Origin: Burkholderiaceae bacterium
GTDB lineage: Bacteria > Pseudomonadota > Gammaproteobacteria > Burkholderiales > Burkholderiaceae
Assembly (NCBI GenBank): GCA_947450605.1
Contig: CANFWB010000001.1
Span: forward strand, 42,744 to 106,743
Direction: 5' to 3'
Length of the DNA: 64,000 bases
Shown here: positions 38,528 to 49,361 of the stretch, piece after piece
How positions within the stretch are numbered: the first letter of the stretch is position 1
How the letters are laid out: each line of letters begins with the position of its first letter
Notes under the pieces: model-generated
Seen by the model: only the letters and a program-made list of their open reading frames with translations
Database searches by the model: none
What the model was told of the DNA's origin: nothing
Translations under genes and position numbers: made by a program

Positions 38528-38550
38528 ATTCTAAATACCTTTAATAAGAT

Positions 38551-39543
38551 TTAATCGACTGTAATATTTGCGGTCTTAATGACCTTAGACCAATACTGAA
38601 TATCCTTCCGTACCACGGAGTCAAACTGCGCTGAATTCATGTACCGCAACTCAACACCGGATTTCTCAAGCGCTAATTTCACCTGAGGATTCTGAAGCGT
38701 AGTGCGAGCCGCCTCATTTAACGCTGAAACAATTGCCGGTGAAGTGGCGCTCGGAGCGAATATTCCAATCCATGCCTCTAGTTCAAACCCAGGAAAACCT
38801 GCCTCTGCTGAGGTTGGTACATCAGGCATTTGCGGAATACGTTTTTTAGCTGCCACTGCTAATGCCCTCATTTTTCCTTGCTGCACAAATTGCATCAAAG
38901 AGGGAGGAGTTGCCACTGTCATTTGGACGTTACCAGCAATCACATCAAGCATGGCTGGTCCAGCCCCGCGATAGGGAACATGGGTAATATTCAACTGATT
39001 TTGCTGCTTAAAGAGTTCTACGCCTATGTGGGGCACCGAACCATTTCCTGATGTTGCATAGTTGAGTTTTGCTGGATTGGCTTTTGCATAAGCCACAAGC
39101 TCCTGCAAAGTCGTTGCAGGCACGGAGGGGTTAACCGCCAACACATGAGGAGATACAACCAACATGCTTACCGGTGAAAAATCTCTGATTGGATCCCACG
39201 ATAGATTGGAATACATGGATGGGTTCCCTACGTGAAACATTGAATAACCCAAAAGCAATGTGTAACCATCCGGAGCTGACTTAGCCACTGCAGTCGCCGC
39301 AATATTGCCTCCGGCACCCGTTTTATTTTCAATCACAATTGGCTGCCCCAAAATTTTGGTCATCTCAGGCGCTATCATCCGAGCCACTGCGTCAAGTATT
39401 CCCCCGGGAGGAACGGGCACGACTAAAGTAATCGGCTTATCCGGATATGCCGCAGATACCTGCATCGCAATTGCACTGAATCCCATTAGAAGAAGTCTAT
39501 TTAGTCTCATTTGCTGTCTCATTTTTTTTAATTTATTTAGCAC
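38551..39543 (-). CDS. Bug family tripartite tricarboxylate transporter substrate-binding protein
   Basis: YPDKPITLVVPVPPGGILDAVARMIAPEMTKILGQPIVIENKTGAGGNIA. Confidence 0.93.
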   Translation of the reverse strand: MLNKLKKMRQQMRLNRLLLMGFSAIAMQVSAAYPDKPITLVVPVPPGGILDAVARMIAPEMTKILGQPIVIENKTGAGGNIAATAVAKSAPDGYTLLLGYSMFHVGNPSMYSNLSWDPIRDFSPVSMLVVSPHVLAVNPSVPATTLQELVAYAKANPAKLNYATSGNGSVPHIGVELFKQQNQLNITHVPYRGAGPAMLDVIAGNVQMTVATPPSLMQFVQQGKMRALAVAAKKRIPQMPDVPTSAEAGFPGFELEAWIGIFAPSATSPAIVSALNEAARTTLQNPQVKLALEKSGVELRYMNSAQFDSVVRKDIQYWSKVIKTANITVD

Positions 39544-39853
39544 AGCATATATTAAATTACAGAAGCTCTCAGAGTGGCAAGTTCAACTTAAAAATGCAAG
39601 AATTGGGAGTAAGGGGTATATAAAAATCGCACCCAATGGGGCGGGAATGGATTTCGGAAAATAGCGGGGAGCATGGGATTCGAGCCTGTGATAATTTTGA
39701 CCCCAACCCCACTTCGAGACTTCAGCATTTCCCATCCAAATAAATCAACTAGCAACTTGAAATACCCGCACCCCAAGGAATTTTTTAATGAGGATGATTA
39801 ACCGACCCTTTGGAAGAACCCCCTTTGGCTAAATAACTCCCAAGGATAGTCGT

Positions 39854-41692
39854 TTAACTGGAGTGCTCTAGACTTTCCTGAATGACTTTCATAAAGTGCT
39901 CGCCATAGCGCTCCAACTTGGCTTGCCCCACCCCACCAATACGACTGAAGTGATCCAAGGTAGTGGGAGTGGACTTCACCATCTCCTGCAGTGTGCTGTC
40001 ATGAAAAATCACATAGGGTGGCACCCCTTGTTCGCGTGCCAGCTCAGTACGTTTAGTCTTAAGCGCCTCCCACAGGTTTTCATCAGCGATATTACTAAAG
40101 GGATGTGTAGAGCCCTTCTTGGCCCCAGACTTCGTAGCCTTGCTCTTGGAATAGCCCGTTTCTTTGCGCAGCCAAACCTCTTGCTCGCCGCGCAGCACGG
40201 GCAAGGCAATGTTATCTACCAGCTTTAAGCCGCCATGCAATGCAATATCAGCATCTAAATAACCGCCCGCTACCAATTGACGATAAATGCTATTCCACTG
40301 CGCCTGATTAAGTTCAGCGCCAATACCAAACGTACTTACTTGCTCATGAAAGTATTGCTTCACCCTAGGAGTCACTTTGCCCAACAGCACATCAATTAAA
40401 TGGGTCACACCAAAGCGCTGGCCGGTACGGTACACACATGACAATGCTTTTTGCACTTCGTGCGTGGCATTCCAAGTGGCTACTGGCTCTAAACAGTTAT
40501 CGCAGTGACCACAGCTACCTGGATGCGCCTCTCCAAAGTAACGCAAAATCGTTTGATGGCGGCAGGACGTGGATTCACAATAGCCTAGCAGCGCATTGAG
40601 TTTTTGCCGCTCTACCCGCTTACGGTCTTCAGAAGCTTCTCCTGAATCTACCATTTGCCGCAAACTCACCACATCCCCAAACCCATAAGCCATCCAAGCA
40701 TTTGCGGGTAAGCCATCGCGGCCTGCCCGTCCAGTTTCTTGGTAATACCCTTCCATACTTTTGGGCAGATCTAGATGCGCTACAAAGCGGACATTAGGCT
40801 TATCAATACCCATACCAAATGCTACAGTCGCGACCATGATGACGCCCTCTTCACGTAAGAAGCGTTTTTGATTGGCACTGCGTGTTTCCACACTTAAACC
40901 TGCGTGATACGGCATAGCATCCCACCCGCGGTCCTTTAACCATTGCGCAGTTTCATCTACGCTGCGACGCGATAGGCAATAAATAATTCCTGAGTCATCG
41001 GCATGCTCGGCATGTAAAAAGTGCTCTAACTGTTGTTTAGCGCTCTGCTTTTGCAGAACGCGATACTTAATATTGGGACGATCAAAACTAGAGACAAACT
41101 GCTTGGCAGATTCTAGCGAAAGGCGCTCCACAATTTCTGCTCGGGTTGGGGCATCCGCGGTAGCAGTTAGAGCGATACGCGGCACATTAGGAAAGCGCTC
41201 GTGCAACACCGTGAGCTGGCGATATTCTGGGCGGAAATCATGGCCCCATTGCGAAACGCAATGCGCTTCATCAATAGCAAATAATGCAATGCCAGGGCCT
41301 GAATTCAGTCTATCGAGCATTGATAGAAAACTAGAATTCATCAGACGTTCTGGCGCCACATAGATCAAGTCCAAATTTCCAGCCAACAATTGACTGGTCA
41401 CCTTTTGAGATGTAGCCGCATCCAGACTAGAGTTTAGAAATGAAGCCTTTACGCCCAGTTGGGTTAAAGCGTCCACTTGATCCTGCATCAGTGCAATTAA
41501 AGGTGACACTACTACCCCGACGCCGCGACGAACAAGTGAAGGAATTTGATAGCAGAGCGACTTACCGGCGCCGGTAGGCATGAGGACCAAGGCATCCCCG
41601 CCTGCTACTACATGCCCAACAATAGACTCTTGAGCACCCCGAAATTGATCAAAGCCAAAAACATCATGAAGTACTTGGTGGCTCGATTGCAA
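39854..41692 (-). CDS. recQ: ATP-dependent DNA helicase RecQ
   Basis: [36 protein letters not shown]-terminal HRDC-like region. Confidence 0.96.
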   Translation of the reverse strand: MQSSHQVLHDVFGFDQFRGAQESIVGHVVAGGDALVLMPTGAGKSLCYQIPSLVRRGVGVVVSPLIALMQDQVDALTQLGVKASFLNSSLDAATSQKVTSQLLAGNLDLIYVAPERLMNSSFLSMLDRLNSGPGIALFAIDEAHCVSQWGHDFRPEYRQLTVLHERFPNVPRIALTATADAPTRAEIVERLSLESAKQFVSSFDRPNIKYRVLQKQSAKQQLEHFLHAEHADDSGIIYCLSRRSVDETAQWLKDRGWDAMPYHAGLSVETRSANQKRFLREEGVIMVATVAFGMGIDKPNVRFVAHLDLPKSMEGYYQETGRAGRDGLPANAWMAYGFGDVVSLRQMVDSGEASEDRKRVERQKLNALLGYCESTSCRHQTILRYFGEAHPGSCGHCDNCLEPVATWNATHEVQKALSCVYRTGQRFGVTHLIDVLLGKVTPRVKQYFHEQVSTFGIGAELNQAQWNSIYRQLVAGGYLDADIALHGGLKLVDNIALPVLRGEQEVWLRKETGYSKSKATKSGAKKGSTHPFSNIADENLWEALKTKRTELAREQGVPPYVIFHDSTLQEMVKSTPTTLDHFSRIGGVGQAKLERYGEHFMKVIQESLEHSS

Positions 41693-41730
41693 CAGTCATG
41701 CTCCTTTGTATTACAAACTACGTACAAATA

Positions 41731-41758
41731 AAAAGCCCCACGTCATGCGGGGCTCTTT
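41731..41758 (-). terminator. GC-rich stem-loop with T-run on the minus strand
   Basis: Minus strand GAGCCCCGCATGACGTGGGGCTTTTT. Confidence 0.65.
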
Positions 41759-41882
41759 CAATATTTTCTCTGTAGATACAAATACAGAGTCTGGTTAGCG
41801 GAGAGGGGCCAGATTAGCTGGGGATAGCATTCCATCCTTCAATTGCTGTTGAGTTTTGAATAGTTAGCGCTTCTTCCGCATA

Positions 41883-42209
41883 CTAAGCACCCATCTCTTT
41901 GCCGATCTCATTATAAAACTTAAAAGTCAGCGGCGTAGGAGCAAGATACTTCACGCGCTTATCGGTTGGATCTTCATTGAGCTTGAGTAATTTTTGCGCG
42001 ATCAAGCCCTTCATGGTTTTATGGATAGTGGCAGGTGAAGCAATCTGCGACATATCAATGAGTTCGCGAACTTTAATTGGGGTATTTTGTAAGTGGGATT
42101 GGGTAACGACTCTTAAAATTTTGCATTTTTTTTCATCCATGCCATATTTAGCATGAATTTTTTCTTTCTTATTTGCAAAATTCAAAAATTTAGATACTAA
42201 GGCAACCAT
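41883..42209 (-). CDS. MarR-like winged-helix DNA-binding protein
   Basis: EKIHAKYGMDEKKCKILRVV...MSQIASPATIHKTMKGLIAQKLLKLNEDPTDKRVKYL. Confidence 0.7.
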   Translation of the reverse strand: MVALVSKFLNFANKKEKIHAKYGMDEKKCKILRVVTQSHLQNTPIKVRELIDMSQIASPATIHKTMKGLIAQKLLKLNEDPTDKRVKYLAPTPLTFKFYNEIGKEMGA

Positions 42210-42442
42210 GCCCCCCCCTAATTGACTGCGTAATAAATTCTAGTCCAAAGCCAATGGATATAGTGGATTCATTATGAACTTTAGGGCAATACAGAATTAA
42301 AAAATAGAATGATTACGCTACTTTAACTCACTAAATTACAGCTAAAAATACCGCAAGATGGGGCTAATTACTGAGGCTTTTCAGCAATTGTCTAAAAATA
42401 ATGATAAATTTAGTAATCTTATAAAAAAAATAACTATATATC

Positions 42443-42670
42443 ATGCTCTCATTTCTAAAAGACCTCCTTTTTCCCGCCCACAGTGCATTTGTCATAGAGG
42501 AGCTGGACCACCTCCGCAAAGTGGTGGTGGTAGAAGACAAGCACTTGGGCTTGCGAATAGAAATCCCGACGGGAGATAAGCACTTAAAGAAAGCGGAAAT
42601 CATCGGCCCCTACCAATTGCTGATGACCTATCACGACGGTAGCACTATCAAAAAGCGCATCCTCAAATAG
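42443..42670 (+). CDS. hypothetical small protein
   Basis: 75-aa ORF; no recognisable family. Confidence 0.4.
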   Translation: MLSFLKDLLFPAHSAFVIEELDHLRKVVVVEDKHLGLRIEIPTGDKHLKKAEIIGPYQLLMTYHDGSTIKKRILK

Positions 42671-43050
42671 AAAGTACTCTCAGTCTTTGCCAAGGCCGAA
42701 CTCAAACTCAAGAAGGTATTGAGGTAAAGATGAAGTGCAGATTTTGAAAAACTACCAGCAGCCTCAATAGCGTGACTCTGTAGGGCTCATTCGTTTTTTC
42801 TCCGTATGCACGAAATATCGAGACTAGCTGGCGGAGAGATCGCGATTTGAGCCCTCAGTAGAGTTAGACTCCCACCTCTACAGCATGGCTTTATGCACCG
42901 GTATAGCCAACTTTTATTCATTAAAAACAATAACTTATGAATATTTTGCCAATTCAGAATTGCCTTATGTGGGCTTATGTTGACTCAGTAATGCAATCGC
43001 ATTACCATTGGTAATATGAATTCCCTTCTCACATTTCAAGGGGCACAACC

Positions 43051-43383
43051 ATGAATACTGCCGTACTCGAAGCTGAATCTACCCTCACAGATCGTTACCA
43101 AACCACCGTCCCCGAGCCTATTCGCCAAGTCTTGAAACTCGGCAAGCGCGATAAGGTCCACTACGCTATTTTGGACAATGGAGATGTGCTGATGAGTCGC
43201 GGGCAAAAGGCTGGGTCTGATGATCCAGCGCTTGGAAACTTCCTCCATTTTTTATCTCAAGATCTCGCAGCACATCCCGAGCGTTTACAAGCGCTTGATA
43301 GTGCCTGGGTTGAGCGCTTGCAATCATTAGTGGGAAATGTGCAGTTTGATTTAGATGCACCCCTACCTGATGATGAGGCTTAA
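43051..43383 (+). CDS. prlF: PrlF/SohA-family antitoxin
   Basis: AbrB-like N-terminus ESTLTDRYQTTVPEPIRQVLKLGKRDKVHYAI; followed by YhaV-like gene. Confidence 0.88.
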   Translation: MNTAVLEAESTLTDRYQTTVPEPIRQVLKLGKRDKVHYAILDNGDVLMSRGQKAGSDDPALGNFLHFLSQDLAAHPERLQALDSAWVERLQSLVGNVQFDLDAPLPDDEA

Positions 43384-43874
43384 TTATTTCCATAAAGTCA
43401 TCACCACTCATCATTGCCGGCTGGACCATCTTCGCCCATCCTTTATTTCTTACTCAAGTTCAAGCGCTAACTAATGAAGTAGAAGCGCTCAAGCAAAAGC
43501 ATCCCGCTACTTATCAAAACAAAAATGTAACCAAACGATTGGCTGCGATTTTAAAACTCGCCAATGAAGTCATTCCACAAGATCCCACCCTCCCCCTATA
43601 TCGACAAGGCAATACCCTTGGCGAAGATCATAAGCACTGGTTAAGAGCGAAGTTCTTTCAGCAATATCGATTGTTTTTTCGTTACCACGAGGCAAGCAAA
43701 ATCATTGTGTATGCCTGGGTCAACGATGAGGATACTAAGCGTGCTTATGAAAGTAAGCATGATGCTTACCAAGTATTTTCAAAAATGCTAAAACAAGGTC
43801 ACCCACCAGATGATTGGGAATCGCTGGTAAAAGAAGCCAAAGCAAAATCGCATCAACTTACTCGCATCAAATAA
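43383..43874 (+). CDS. yhaV: YhaV-family toxin (start uncertain: no ATG/GTG/TTG for conserved N-terminus; ATT at 43383 or 43386 possible)
   Basis: GWTIFAHPLF...VEALKQKHPATYQNKNVTKRLAAIL...WLRAKFFQQYRLFFRYHEASKIIVYAWVNDEDTKRAYESKHDAYQVFSKMLKQGHPPDDWESL. Confidence 0.82.
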   Translation: MISIKSSPLIIAGWTIFAHPLFLTQVQALTNEVEALKQKHPATYQNKNVTKRLAAILKLANEVIPQDPTLPLYRQGNTLGEDHKHWLRAKFFQQYRLFFRYHEASKIIVYAWVNDEDTKRAYESKHDAYQVFSKMLKQGHPPDDWESLVKEAKAKSHQLTRIK

Positions 43875-44095
43875 GCTAATTACTGAATTGGGTGGGCATG
43901 ACCCTTTCATGATGGTGCGACATTGCGACTTAAGCGCGTGCAAACCTACCGTAAAAAATGGCTACTAAGAAAAGAAGGTAAATTCCCTAGATGGTTATGT
44001 ATATATGGGTAATAGAAAAACTAGAATAGGCACGAGGCCCATAGCACGCGGGGCTTCATAAAAAATATCCATATAAATCAATAACTTATATACTG

Positions 44096-44187
<92 letters not shown>

Positions 44188-44248
44188 GTACCCTTGATTC
44201 AAATGACTGTAGCCAGCACTACATCATAAACGATAGGAATTGAGGAGC

Positions 44249-44899
44249 TTATTCTGCTTTGGCCAGTCGATCTACCACTCTGCGGGACACATTATGAAGC
44301 CAAGGGTTGGCATTCCAGTGCGCCTGGGCAAAATGATCAATCTGATTTTGATGTTTCAATGTGAGACCAATCACGTCTAGACCCTCCAAGAACATCTGAA
44401 GATGCCTTGGCGACATGGAAAATGTGAACTGATGTTTTGGCGTGCGCACAACCCCATTCTCAATATCAATATCCAACTGAATGGGGCCGAATGCATCATC
44501 AGCCTCTTTCATTAAAGCCTGCACCTGATCTTCTGGCAACACGATCAGCAGCAAGCGATTGCCCATGGCATTGGAATAAAAAATCTCCGCAAAGCTTGAG
44601 GCAATCACTGCCTTAAAACCGTACTGCTGCATCCCCCAAACGGCATGCTCGCGACTAGATCCACACCCATAATTTGGGCCTGCAAGCAACACATCGGTTA
44701 AAGCGTAGGCGGGCTGATTTAAAAAGAAGTCTGACTTTAACTTTCCCTCTTCATCAAAGCGTAAGTCATAAAAAAGCCCATCCTTGAGGCCAGACTTATC
44801 TATACCGCGCAAAAACTGCTTCGGCATTACCTGATCGGTATCGAAATTAGCAATGCGCAAAGGTGCAGCATGCCCTTGAATCATAGTTTGATGAGACAT
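44249..44899 (-). CDS. 3-isopropylmalate dehydratase small subunit-like (LeuD family)
   Basis: FDTDQVMPKQFLRGIDKSGLKDGLFYDLRF, GPNYGCGSSREHAVWGMQQYGFKAVIASSFAEIF. Confidence 0.88.
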   Translation of the reverse strand: MSHQTMIQGHAAPLRIANFDTDQVMPKQFLRGIDKSGLKDGLFYDLRFDEEGKLKSDFFLNQPAYALTDVLLAGPNYGCGSSREHAVWGMQQYGFKAVIASSFAEIFYSNAMGNRLLLIVLPEDQVQALMKEADDAFGPIQLDIDIENGVVRTPKHQFTFSMSPRHLQMFLEGLDVIGLTLKHQNQIDHFAQAHWNANPWLHNVSRRVVDRLAKAE

Positions 44900-44912
44900 T
44901 GATATCGCCTTC

Positions 44913-46316
44913 TTATAACTTACGGACGTCGGTAATTTTTCCAGTAATCGCTGCAGCTGCAGCCATCGCTGGACTCATGAGATGGGTAATTGCTCCTCGA
45001 CCTTGACGCCCCTCAAAATTACGATTCGTGGTTGACGCACAGCGCACTCCTGGTGCGAGCACATCATCATTCATAGCAAGACACATCGAGCAACCTGGGT
45101 TGCGCCACTCAAAGCCAGCGGAAATGAGGATATCAGCAATACCCTCCGCCTCAGCCTGCTCTTTAACCGCCCCGGAGCCAGGCACCACCATTGCGCGAAT
45201 ACCTTTGGCCACTTTTCGATCGCCAATCACCTTGACAACACTTCTCAAATCCTCAATGCGGCCATTTGTGCAAGACCCAATAAATACATGCTGAATTGGA
45301 ACGCCCTCAAGCGTTTGCCCAGCTTGTAATTTGGTGTATCGCAATGCCTGCTCAAGGCTTAAATTTTCAACGGGGTCGGAAAATGAATTCATAAGAGGCA
45401 AAGGGGAACCAATCGCCACCGTTTGATCGGGGCTTGTACCCCAAGTGACATGCGGGGCAACAGCACTGGCATCAAATTGATGCTCAATATCAAATTGGGC
45501 ATCTTGATCAGACTTCAAGCCAGCCCAATACGTGACAGCCTGATCTCTAATCTCACCCGTAATATCTACAGCACGCTGTAATACATAATTTACGGCAGTT
45601 TGATCGGGGGCAATTAATGCACCGCGAGCTCCAGCCTCAACCGCCATATTGCATAAAGTAAAGCGAGCTTCAATACTCAGCGCCTCGATAGCGCTTCCAC
45701 AAAATTCAATGACGCAACCGATTGCACCCTTAGCCCCGATTTTGCCAATAATCATCAAGATCAAATCTTTCGATGTACTACCCATCGGCAAAACACCGTT
45801 GACGGTAATTCTCATATTTTTAGCAAGGCGGTAAACCAAGGTCTGAGTTGCCAGCACATGCTCAACCTCTGATGTCCCAATTCCAAAACCTAAAGTCCCC
45901 AATGCACCATAGGTCGTAGTGTGACTATCTCCGCAAATCACCACCATGCCCGGCCTAATCATTCCGTGCTCTGGTGACACCACATGTTCAATACCTTGCA
46001 GGGCATCGTTCGTGTCAAATATGGGGATCAGATATTTATCGCAATTTTTCTTTAGACTCAGCGCCTGCAATGCCGATGCCGGATCAGCAATAATCCTTGG
46101 AGAAGTATGGTGCGTTGGAATGATGTGACTGACCACCGCCACATTCTGACCGGGAACGGGAACTGTATATCCTTTTTCTTTTAAGCCTGCAAAGGCTTGT
46201 GGACTTGTGTATTCATTCATTAAATGCAAGTCACAAAAGAGCAATACGTTCTCTTGATCCAATACGGTGACCGTATGCGCATCAACCAATTTCTGATACA
46301 AGGTTTTTGCAGTCAT
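44913..46316 (-). CDS. 3-isopropylmalate dehydratase large subunit-like (LeuC family)
   Basis: VICGDSHTTTYGALGTLGFGIGTSEVEHVLATQ, IGSCTNGRIEDLR, NPGCSMCLAMNDD. Confidence 0.9.
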   Translation of the reverse strand: MTAKTLYQKLVDAHTVTVLDQENVLLFCDLHLMNEYTSPQAFAGLKEKGYTVPVPGQNVAVVSHIIPTHHTSPRIIADPASALQALSLKKNCDKYLIPIFDTNDALQGIEHVVSPEHGMIRPGMVVICGDSHTTTYGALGTLGFGIGTSEVEHVLATQTLVYRLAKNMRITVNGVLPMGSTSKDLILMIIGKIGAKGAIGCVIEFCGSAIEALSIEARFTLCNMAVEAGARGALIAPDQTAVNYVLQRAVDITGEIRDQAVTYWAGLKSDQDAQFDIEHQFDASAVAPHVTWGTSPDQTVAIGSPLPLMNSFSDPVENLSLEQALRYTKLQAGQTLEGVPIQHVFIGSCTNGRIEDLRSVVKVIGDRKVAKGIRAMVVPGSGAVKEQAEAEGIADILISAGFEWRNPGCSMCLAMNDDVLAPGVRCASTTNRNFEGRQGRGAITHLMSPAMAAAAAITGKITDVRKL

Positions 46317-46372
46317 ATCAGATCTCTGAAGTAGTTAGGGATGTTGTTGAACTCAAAGACACTCTCATGAAA

Positions 46373-47341
46373 TTAGTTATCCACCTTGATTCCGGCCTTA
46401 GCAATCACATTGCCCCAGAGGTTGTATTCCTTTTTCATATAAGCAGCCATTTCATCGGGGGATGAGGGGGTAGGATCCAGACCTTGCATAATTAACTTCT
46501 CCCGAATTTGCGGATCTCGCAGGGCCTTATTAATGGCAGTATTGAGCTTATTCACGATGGCAGGCGGCATTTTAGGTGGGGCAATAAAGGCATACCAATT
46601 GGCAGCCTCGTAGCCCGGGTAACCCAACTCCGCTATCGTAGGTACATTTGGCAAAGCCTTTGAGCGCTGACGACTGGTTACTGCCAATGCATCCACTTTC
46701 CCAGACTCAATCAATTGCTTTGCGGTAATAATTGTTGCAAACAAAGATGGCACCGTACCGCCCAGCAAATCATTAATTGCAGGACCTCCACCGCGATAAC
46801 CAATATGCATTAATTTTATTTTGGCCGTTGCAGCGAATAGCTCTCCCGCTAAATGACCACCACTACCAGCGCCTGAGCTACCGTAAGCCAAACCGCCCGG
46901 TGTTTTTTCTGCAATAGCAACATACTCAGCCAGCGTTTTTGCCTTGAGAACCTGAGGATTGACGATCAAAGCATTACCTGAAGATACCCCCAACCCAAGC
47001 GGAGTGAGATCTTTTAATGGGTCATAACCTAGTTTGTAAATGTGTGGGCTATAAGCTAAGGGTCCCACTGAACTCAACATAATCAGATAGCCATCAGGGG
47101 TTGCTTTTGAAATGACATCCGTAGCAATGTTGCCGCCAACTCCGGGTTTATTTTCAATGACGACGGGCTGCCCCAATTCCTTGGATACATAAGGAGCAAT
47201 AATTCTGGCTGCAATATCCGTACCGCCACCAGGCGCAAATCCAACATACAGGCGGATGGGTCTTGAGGGATAAGCCTCTTCTGCATACCCCTGCAAAGAG
47301 AAGCAACACAGCAAGAAAAGAGCAATGGATTTAATGGTCAT
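46373..47341 (-). CDS. Bug family tripartite tricarboxylate transporter substrate-binding protein
   Basis: YPSRPIRLYVGFAPGGGTDIAARIIAPYVSKELGQPVVIENKPGVGGNIA. Confidence 0.93.
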   Translation of the reverse strand: MTIKSIALFLLCCFSLQGYAEEAYPSRPIRLYVGFAPGGGTDIAARIIAPYVSKELGQPVVIENKPGVGGNIATDVISKATPDGYLIMLSSVGPLAYSPHIYKLGYDPLKDLTPLGLGVSSGNALIVNPQVLKAKTLAEYVAIAEKTPGGLAYGSSGAGSGGHLAGELFAATAKIKLMHIGYRGGGPAINDLLGGTVPSLFATIITAKQLIESGKVDALAVTSRQRSKALPNVPTIAELGYPGYEAANWYAFIAPPKMPPAIVNKLNTAINKALRDPQIREKLIMQGLDPTPSSPDEMAAYMKKEYNLWGNVIAKAGIKVDN

Positions 47342-47391
47342 GATGATCTCAAATAGGGGTCAAGGGAATTAGATCTCGGATTAGCCAGGAA

Positions 47392-48342
47392 CTAAGCAAT
47401 AAAAGATCGAATGGCTTTATAAATTAAATCGGGGCGCTCTTCCTGCGGGTAATGCCCCGTAGGAATATCGGTACCCTCAAGATCGTCGGCCCACTTACCC
47501 CAAGCTGCCAATGGCGTAAAGTGTCTTCCACAGTGACTGTTGCTTCCCCATAGAACCATAACTGGGCAGGTAATTTTCTTATTGCTTGCCAAGTCGGCGG
47601 TATCCATTTCCAAATCAATGGATACCGTGGCGCGATAGTCCTCGCAAATCGCATGTATTTGCTCCGGCGTAGTGCAGCGGGCATATTCTGCCAAAGCTTC
47701 AGGGGCAAATATTTTTAAGCCAACGCCTTTTTTATTCAGCTTGTAGTTGATGTAGTAATTCAAGTCCCCGCATATTAAGCGCTCTGGGAAAGGCTCTTTT
47801 TGTGCCATGAAAAACCAATGATAGGACTCAAGCCCCCACCCCATCGTGACATTATTCAAGACTTCATGGGTTGGCACGATATCCAAAGGAATGAATTTCG
47901 TTACTACCTCAGGGTGATCCAAGCACATCCTGAAGCCCACACGCGCACCTCGATCATGCCCAACTACAGGAAATGTTGAGAAGCCTAGCTGCGCCATGAC
48001 CTTCACGGCATCATTGGCCATCGTCCGAAACGAGTACTCCGAGTGGTCGCCGCCGCCCAAGGGCTTATCGCTATCGCCATAGCCGCGTAGATCAATTGCA
48101 ACCACCGTAAAGTGCTTAGCCAAGGTTGGGGCAACCTTATGCCAGGTCACATGGGTCAGCGGATTGCCATGAATTAATAAGAGGGGTGGTCCACTACCAC
48201 CAATAACACCATTGATGTTGACACCATCCCCCGGTAATTTGAAAGACTTAAAGCCTTCCATTAAGTTTGCATTATGCGGAATGAGTGGATCAAACTCTAA
48301 AGACTCAATATCAGCAGGAGTATGAATTTTTTTTCTAGTCAC
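47392..48342 (-). CDS. alpha/beta hydrolase, haloacetate dehalogenase-like
   Basis: LRGYGDSDKP, VVGHDRGARVGFRMCLDHP, SYHWFFMAQKEPFPERLI, CEDYRATVSIDLEMD, TGHYPQEERP. Confidence 0.82.
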   Translation of the reverse strand: MTRKKIHTPADIESLEFDPLIPHNANLMEGFKSFKLPGDGVNINGVIGGSGPPLLLIHGNPLTHVTWHKVAPTLAKHFTVVAIDLRGYGDSDKPLGGGDHSEYSFRTMANDAVKVMAQLGFSTFPVVGHDRGARVGFRMCLDHPEVVTKFIPLDIVPTHEVLNNVTMGWGLESYHWFFMAQKEPFPERLICGDLNYYINYKLNKKGVGLKIFAPEALAEYARCTTPEQIHAICEDYRATVSIDLEMDTADLASNKKITCPVMVLWGSNSHCGRHFTPLAAWGKWADDLEGTDIPTGHYPQEERPDLIYKAIRSFIA

Positions 48343-48353
48343 GATGCTCTCTC

Positions 48354-49361
48354 TTACTTATTTTTTCTTGCAGTAGCCAAATTGGCAATCACATCAAAAG
48401 CCCTTTTCATGGCGCCAACGTCTGCAATACCTTTGCCAACAATGTCATAGGCGGTGCCATGGGAAGGCGTGGTGTATAGGGTTTTAAGGCCACCCGTTAG
48501 AGTGACGCCCTCAGAAAAACCGAGCAACTTGGTGGCAATTTGCCCCTGGTCGTGATACATGATGACGACTGCATCAAAATCCCCTGCACGCGCTTTTAAG
48601 AAAACTGTGTCTGATGGAAATGGACCTTCGCATGGCAGATTTTCTGCGCGCAATCTATCTAAGGTCGGCCGAATAATTTCAATCTCTTCCATGCCAAATA
48701 GACCACCCTCTCCATTGTGAGGATTTAGGGCTGCCACTCCAATTCGGGGCTGCGTCTTTCCAAGGCCACGCATAGTCTCATGAGCCAAGCGCAAGGCACC
48801 TTCAATTCTTTCGGGAATAACCAGATCAACGGCTTGACGTAGGCTCACGTGAGAAGTGACACGGAAAGTGCAAAACAGTTTGATTAAATTCACTTCGCCG
48901 TAATAGCCCTCATGATCATTCCACTTGGCAAACATTTCATGCTCATCCCGATACTTCCAGCCGCCTTTATTTAATGCGCCCTTATTCAGTGGCGCAAAGC
49001 AAACTGCATCAATTTTTCCAGCGTGAACCATATCGGTCATCACTTTTAAGGTTTCTCCAGTGAGTCGACCCGACTCGATTGAAGTCAAGCCACGCTCAAT
49101 TAAGCTCGGATCAATATTGTGTAAATCGATCATCTGAATTCCAGGCTTAGACCAATCGACAGAATCGACATCCTCCACCACATTGACTGTCAACTGAATA
49201 TTGGCATCAGCCATACCGAGTTCAAGAACCCTTCGATCCCCAACCACCAAAACCCGAGACTTCTCATGCGTCATCGGATCAGCTAGCAGCTTCACGGCAA
49301 CCTCCGGGCCAATACCGGTTACATCACCCAACATTAGGCCAACAATTGGCTTTTGACTCAT
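48354..49361 (-). CDS. PdxA/PdxA2-like 4-hydroxythreonine-4-phosphate dehydrogenase family protein
   Basis: KPIVGLMLGDVTGIGPEVAVKLL, CFAPLNKGALNKGG, GVAALNPHNGEGGLFGMEEIEIIRP, MYHDQGQIATKLLGF; likely start MSQKP. Confidence 0.88.
   Translation of the reverse strand: MSQKPIVGLMLGDVTGIGPEVAVKLLADPMTHEKSRVLVVGDRRVLELGMADANIQLTVNVVEDVDSVDWSKPGIQMIDLHNIDPSLIERGLTSIESGRLTGETLKVMTDMVHAGKIDAVCFAPLNKGALNKGGWKYRDEHEMFAKWNDHEGYYGEVNLIKLFCTFRVTSHVSLRQAVDLVIPERIEGALRLAHETMRGLGKTQPRIGVAALNPHNGEGGLFGMEEIEIIRPTLDRLRAENLPCEGPFPSDTVFLKARAGDFDAVVIMYHDQGQIATKLLGFSEGVTLTGGLKTLYTTPSHGTAYDIVGKGIADVGAMKRAFDVIANLATARKNK

Noticed and set aside
42443-42670. Overlapping small ORFs on both strands (42358-42670)
   Set aside because: Only the 75-aa + ORF looks plausible; the overlapping ones are low-support shadow ORFs.
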